Source of the DNA: a bacterium
GTDB taxonomy: Bacteria; SZUA-79; Acidulodesulfobacterales; Acidulodesulfobacteraceae
DNA: 37,306 bases
Assembly (NCBI GenBank): GCA_021791295.1
Contig: JAJYWW010000040.1
Coordinates: 1-37,306 of the forward strand
Direction of reading: 5' to 3'
The notes under the pieces: generated by a model
Databases searched by the model: none
The model's input: only the letters and a program-made list of their open reading frames with translations
What the model was told of the DNA's origin: nothing
Made by a program: the position numbers and the translations under genes
Part shown: piece by piece, positions 34,380 through 37,306 of the stretch
Position numbering within the stretch: position 1 is the first letter of the stretch
Layout of the letters: every line of letters starts with the position of its first letter

Positions 34380-35324
34380 TTAATATTTATCGTTTTGAAA
34401 AAAGCCGGTCAAATCATTTCTAATTAATGATTCTACAGCGGCCGAATATTCCCCGTCGGTAATCGGCATCGATATAGTATCGTCGTAATTTGCTTTATAA
34501 GCCGGAAAATACTGGCTCATAATACTTACCGGAACATCTATGCTAAGTTTTTCGGCTATAAATTTAAAAGAATCCTCGTAACCGCTTATTCCTTTTGGCA
34601 AAACAAGATGCCTTATTAAAAGTCCCGACATTGCAATACCGTTTTTTTTATTTATTCTTAGCTCTTTAACCTGTTCATACATTATTTTTAAAGCCTTTCT
34701 GTTTACTTCTACGTAATTAGATATGCCTGAGTATTTTAAAGCATATCTGTCATCGGAATATTTAATGTCCGGAAGATATATATCTATTAAATTATCCAGC
34801 AAATCTAACAGTCTTTCGTCTTCATAGCCCGAACTGTTATAAACTATCGGTATCTTAAGCCCAATTTTTTTAGCCAAAAAAATCGATTCGGCGACAAAAG
34901 GCATATAATGGGCAGACGTTACGAGATTAATATTGTTAGCTCCCTTTTCCTGCAGCTTAACCATTTTTTCCGCAAATTCAGCCGTATCGCAATATGCTCC
35001 TACGCCGTATCTGCTTATAGGATAATTTTGACAAAATTTGCATTTTAACGAACATCCGCTAAAAAAAACCGTTCCCGAACCGGTTTTTCCAGATATAGGC
35101 GGTTCTTCCCCAAAATGAAGATTTATGCTTGCTATTTTAAGTTTATCTTCTCCGCCGCACAAACCTTTTTCGCCTTTTAACCTTTTTGCCCCGCATCGTC
35201 TAGGACATAATCGGCAATTTTCGGCTAACTCGTAAAGCGCATCGATTTTTGCTACAAAATCTGCGTTAGAAATATTAAGAAACGAGGGCTTCAACGAGTT
35301 AACACTATCTCTTATCCTAAACAT
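34380..35324 (-). CDS. PflX-like radical SAM protein between carA and carB
   Basis: The radical SAM cluster motif of this 314-aa protein is CSLKCKFCQNY (CxxxCxxC). An N-terminal four-Cys segment (CRLCPRRCGAKR...GLCG) precedes it, as in the PflX/COG1313 group related to pyruvate formate-lyase activases. GSGTVFFSGC and SAHYMPFVAES are also typical. Substrates of this group are not established. The start ATG lies inside the end of carA (13-nt overlap) and carB follows 33 nt after the stop, so it is tightly built into the car operon. No glycyl-radical enzyme gene is nearby. Confidence 0.8.
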   Translation of the reverse strand: MFRIRDSVNSLKPSFLNISNADFVAKIDALYELAENCRLCPRRCGAKRLKGEKGLCGGEDKLKIASINLHFGEEPPISGKTGSGTVFFSGCSLKCKFCQNYPISRYGVGAYCDTAEFAEKMVKLQEKGANNINLVTSAHYMPFVAESIFLAKKIGLKIPIVYNSSGYEDERLLDLLDNLIDIYLPDIKYSDDRYALKYSGISNYVEVNRKALKIMYEQVKELRINKKNGIAMSGLLIRHLVLPKGISGYEDSFKFIAEKLSIDVPVSIMSQYFPAYKANYDDTISMPITDGEYSAAVESLIRNDLTGFFQNDKY

Positions 35325-36412
35325 ATCGCTTTAAATTCGGAAAACAGATACCGCGAATCTCTCGGTCCGGGAGAACTTTCCGGATGATATTGAACGGAAA
35401 ACGCCTTTAATTTTTCGTTCTTAATGCCTTCAACGGTATTGTCGTTCAAATTTATATGCGTCAAAACGGTATCCTTACCGGCTGATTTACCTTGAAAATC
35501 TACGCAAAAACCATGATTCTGGGAAGTAATTTCTACCTTGCCGTTTTTTAAATTTTTAACGGGCTGATTTATTCCGTGATGTCCAAATTTTAACTTATAA
35601 GTTTTAAAACCTAAAGACCTCGATAAAAGCTGATGTCCGAGGCATATTCCAAAAATAGGCTTTTCGCCCAGCAGGCCTTTAATAGTTTCAGCTTCTTCGG
35701 ACATAGCTTGCGGATCGCCCGGGCCGTTTGACAGAAGAATTCCGTCAGGCTTGGTATCTAATATATCTTTTTTAGAAAAATTGTGGGGTACGACGGTAAC
35801 GTCGGCTTTTATATCGTTTAAACATCTTATCGTATTAAGTTTAACTCCGTAATCGATAATCGTAACCCTGAATTCCGGAAAGTCCGTTTTATTTTCGTAA
35901 ACCTTTTTGCATGAAACGTTTGAAACTAAATTTAAACCCTCCATTTTGGGCAAAGAACTTAATTTCTTTTTAATATAATCGATGCCAGCTTCTTTTGGAG
36001 CTATATATAAGTTAGACTGCCCTCCGTCTCTTATAGAAATAGTCAAATGTCTCGTATCTATTCCCGATATAACGGGAAAACCGTATGAATTTATGAATTC
36101 CGATAAACTTTTAACGGCACTGTAATGCGAATAATGATTAACGTAATTCTTTGTTACTAAACCTGAAACCCATACCTTATTGGACTCAAAATCAAACTCG
36201 TTTATTCCGTAATTGCCTATCATAGGATAGGTCATAACTACGACCTGTCCATTATAAGACGGGTCGGTAATCAATTCCTGATAACCGTTCATAGCGGTAT
36301 TAAAGACGGCTTCGCCGCCGGATTCCAGAGGCTTCCCTTCGTAAAATCCTTCGTAAAAATCCCCGTTTTCAAACATCAATATCGCTCTTTCTTTTTTGAA
36401 AGTATTATTCAT
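35312..36412 (-). CDS. carA: Carbamoyl-phosphate synthase small subunit
   Basis: This 366-aa glutaminase subunit has an N-terminal CPSase domain (MFENGDFYEGFYEGKPLESG, FNTAMNGYQELITDPSY) and a class I glutamine amidotransferase domain from about residue 180. The nucleophile Cys is in FGICLGHQLLS, with LSNGPGDP before it and the His/Glu pair in SVQYHPESSPGP. It hydrolyses glutamine and channels ammonia to CarB. It lies 19 nt downstream of pyrC. Confidence 0.97.
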   Translation of the reverse strand: MNNTFKKERAILMFENGDFYEGFYEGKPLESGGEAVFNTAMNGYQELITDPSYNGQVVVMTYPMIGNYGINEFDFESNKVWVSGLVTKNYVNHYSHYSAVKSLSEFINSYGFPVISGIDTRHLTISIRDGGQSNLYIAPKEAGIDYIKKKLSSLPKMEGLNLVSNVSCKKVYENKTDFPEFRVTIIDYGVKLNTIRCLNDIKADVTVVPHNFSKKDILDTKPDGILLSNGPGDPQAMSEEAETIKGLLGEKPIFGICLGHQLLSRSLGFKTYKLKFGHHGINQPVKNLKNGKVEITSQNHGFCVDFQGKSAGKDTVLTHINLNDNTVEGIKNEKLKAFSVQYHPESSPGPRDSRYLFSEFKAICLG

Positions 36413-36431
36413 ATTTAATTAATATTTTTAT

Positions 36432-37306
36432 TTAATTTTCTTTTAAGATTTTACCGCCTGCTATCACAAAAGAGGATTTGCCTTTAAATTTTTCTCCTAT
36501 AAAAGGCGAATTTTTACTTAAAGATTTAATTTCTCTTTCGGTAAACTGCCACTTTTTATTTAAATCGACTACTGTGATATCTCCTATATAACCGTTAGAA
36601 ATCGAACCTCTTCCCGTTAGTTTTAAAATTTTCGCCGGATTTAAAGACATAAGCTCCGCAATTCTTATTAACGAAATTTTCTTATCGTGAAAAAGCCTTA
36701 AGGTTAACGGCAATGAAGTTTCTAAACCTATGATTCCGAAAGGAGCGGCATCCAAAGTGTCGTCCTTTTCGTCTTTACCGTGAGGAGCATGATCCGTGGC
36801 TATTACATCTATAGTTCCGTCCTGTATAGCTTCTATTACGGCTCTTTTATCCATTTCAGTCCTTAAAGGAGGATTCATTTTTGCGTTAGTATTATAATCA
36901 AGCAAAGATTCTTCGGTAAGAGAAAAATAATGGGGACAGGTTTCGCAAGTAACTTTTGCCCCTGTTTTTTTTGCCTGTTTTATAATGTTTATGGAACCTG
37001 CCGTAGAAACATGCGCAACGTGAAGTTTTACGCCGTAATATCCGGCAAGAATAACGTCTCTTGCGGTGCCTATATCTTCGGCGATACTAGGCATGCCGAT
37101 AACGCCGAGCCGCTCCGACATAATCCCTTCGTTTATTACGCCTTTACCGCGCAATTTTATATCTTCGCTGTGCGATATAACGGGTAAATTAAAAGTATCG
37201 GCATATAATAACGCCCTGCTCATAAGTGCCGAATCCTCTACCGGATTGCCGTCGTCGCTAAGCGCTACCGCCCCGGCCTCTTTAAGTTTTCCTATATCGG
37301 CGAGTG
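36432..37306 (-). CDS. pyrC: Dihydroorotase, 5' end outside the window
   Basis: The open frame continues to the window edge, upstream of a spurious internal ATG at 37223. The extra part reads ADIGKLKEAGAVALSDDGNP, as expected for class I dihydroorotases. Further motifs are VISHSED, HVAHVSTAGS with a metal His, TCETCPHYFSLTEE, NPPLR and IATDHAPHGKDEKDD with the catalytic Asp. The C-terminal part has LNPAKIL and GSISNGYIGDITVVDL. It closes carbamoyl aspartate to dihydroorotate, the step following CarAB and aspartate carbamoyltransferase. About 290 residues are present. Confidence 0.95.
   Translation of the reverse strand, partial: LADIGKLKEAGAVALSDDGNPVEDSALMSRALLYADTFNLPVISHSEDIKLRGKGVINEGIMSERLGVIGMPSIAEDIGTARDVILAGYYGVKLHVAHVSTAGSINIIKQAKKTGAKVTCETCPHYFSLTEESLLDYNTNAKMNPPLRTEMDKRAVIEAIQDGTIDVIATDHAPHGKDEKDDTLDAAPFGIIGLETSLPLTLRLFHDKKISLIRIAELMSLNPAKILKLTGRGSISNGYIGDITVVDLNKKWQFTEREIKSLSKNSPFIGEKFKGKSSFVIAGGKILKEN

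Noticed and set aside
1..37306. CRISPR array or prophage
   Set aside because: No regularly spaced direct repeats with unique spacers and no phage structural or integrase genes were seen.

Overview
The window is very AT-rich bacterial DNA with poly-A/T tracts and lysine-, asparagine- and isoleucine-rich proteins. It codes for a Gram-negative envelope: a secretin, a large outer-membrane barrel protein and a lipoprotein. Core genes (carAB, pyrC, greA, alr, tldD, a YifB/ComM ATPase, a NifU-type scaffold) are bacterial. A sulfite-exporter/TDT-type transporter and a secreted DsrE-like protein would suit a sulfur-cycling lineage, for example the AT-rich Deltaproteobacteria-like group from acidic settings. 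That placement is inference; nothing here fixes the taxon.

Layout. Positions 1-33 hold the 5' end of a tRNA gene on the minus strand. A helical protein of unknown function and a 14-TM DHA2-type drug/H+ antiporter follow on the plus strand. From 12183 down to 2420 (minus strand) lies one compact operon for a type IV pilus/type II secretion-like machine: secretin, assembly ATPase, platform protein, a prepilin with a normal cleavage site, two unusual pilin-related proteins, a PilM-PilN (GspL-like) fusion, a PilO/GspM-like protein and a PilP/GspC-like protein. There is no prepilin peptidase and no PilT in the window.

A tRNA-Arg(UCU) gene at 12613-12689, with a textbook promoter, opens an accessory stretch of about 6 kb (12690-18890). 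It holds a decayed IS256-family transposase with a hairpin inside it, a frameshifted DUF6978 gene coupled to a DUF1828/DUF1829 gene, a VapBC pair whose toxin has lost a catalytic acid, a YbaK/ProX-like deacylase, a PhzF C-terminal remnant, an orphan HicB, a lipoprotein and two broken exported-protein genes, one DsrE-like. Several of the breaks fall in runs of A.

From 18898 on the DNA looks like ordinary chromosome: TDT transporter, nitroreductase, outer-membrane protein, RmlC-like cupin, yifB/comM, a degenerate GGDEF-like protein, a transpeptidase PBP, TldD and alanine racemase. A minus-strand set then runs pyrC, carA, a PflX-like radical SAM gene, carB, greA and a nifU-like gene.

The most interesting signal is a 78-nt promoter architecture present twice without gaps. 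One copy precedes the pilus/secretion operon (12305 to 12228) and the other precedes yifB/comM (25484 to 25407). A 54-nt upstream block matches at 41 of 54 positions, and both copies carry a TTGTCA box exactly 22 nt from a TATAAT -10 box. ComM homologues act in natural transformation and type IV pilus-like machines take up DNA, so this looks like a shared, probably activator-dependent, competence-type regulon (inference).
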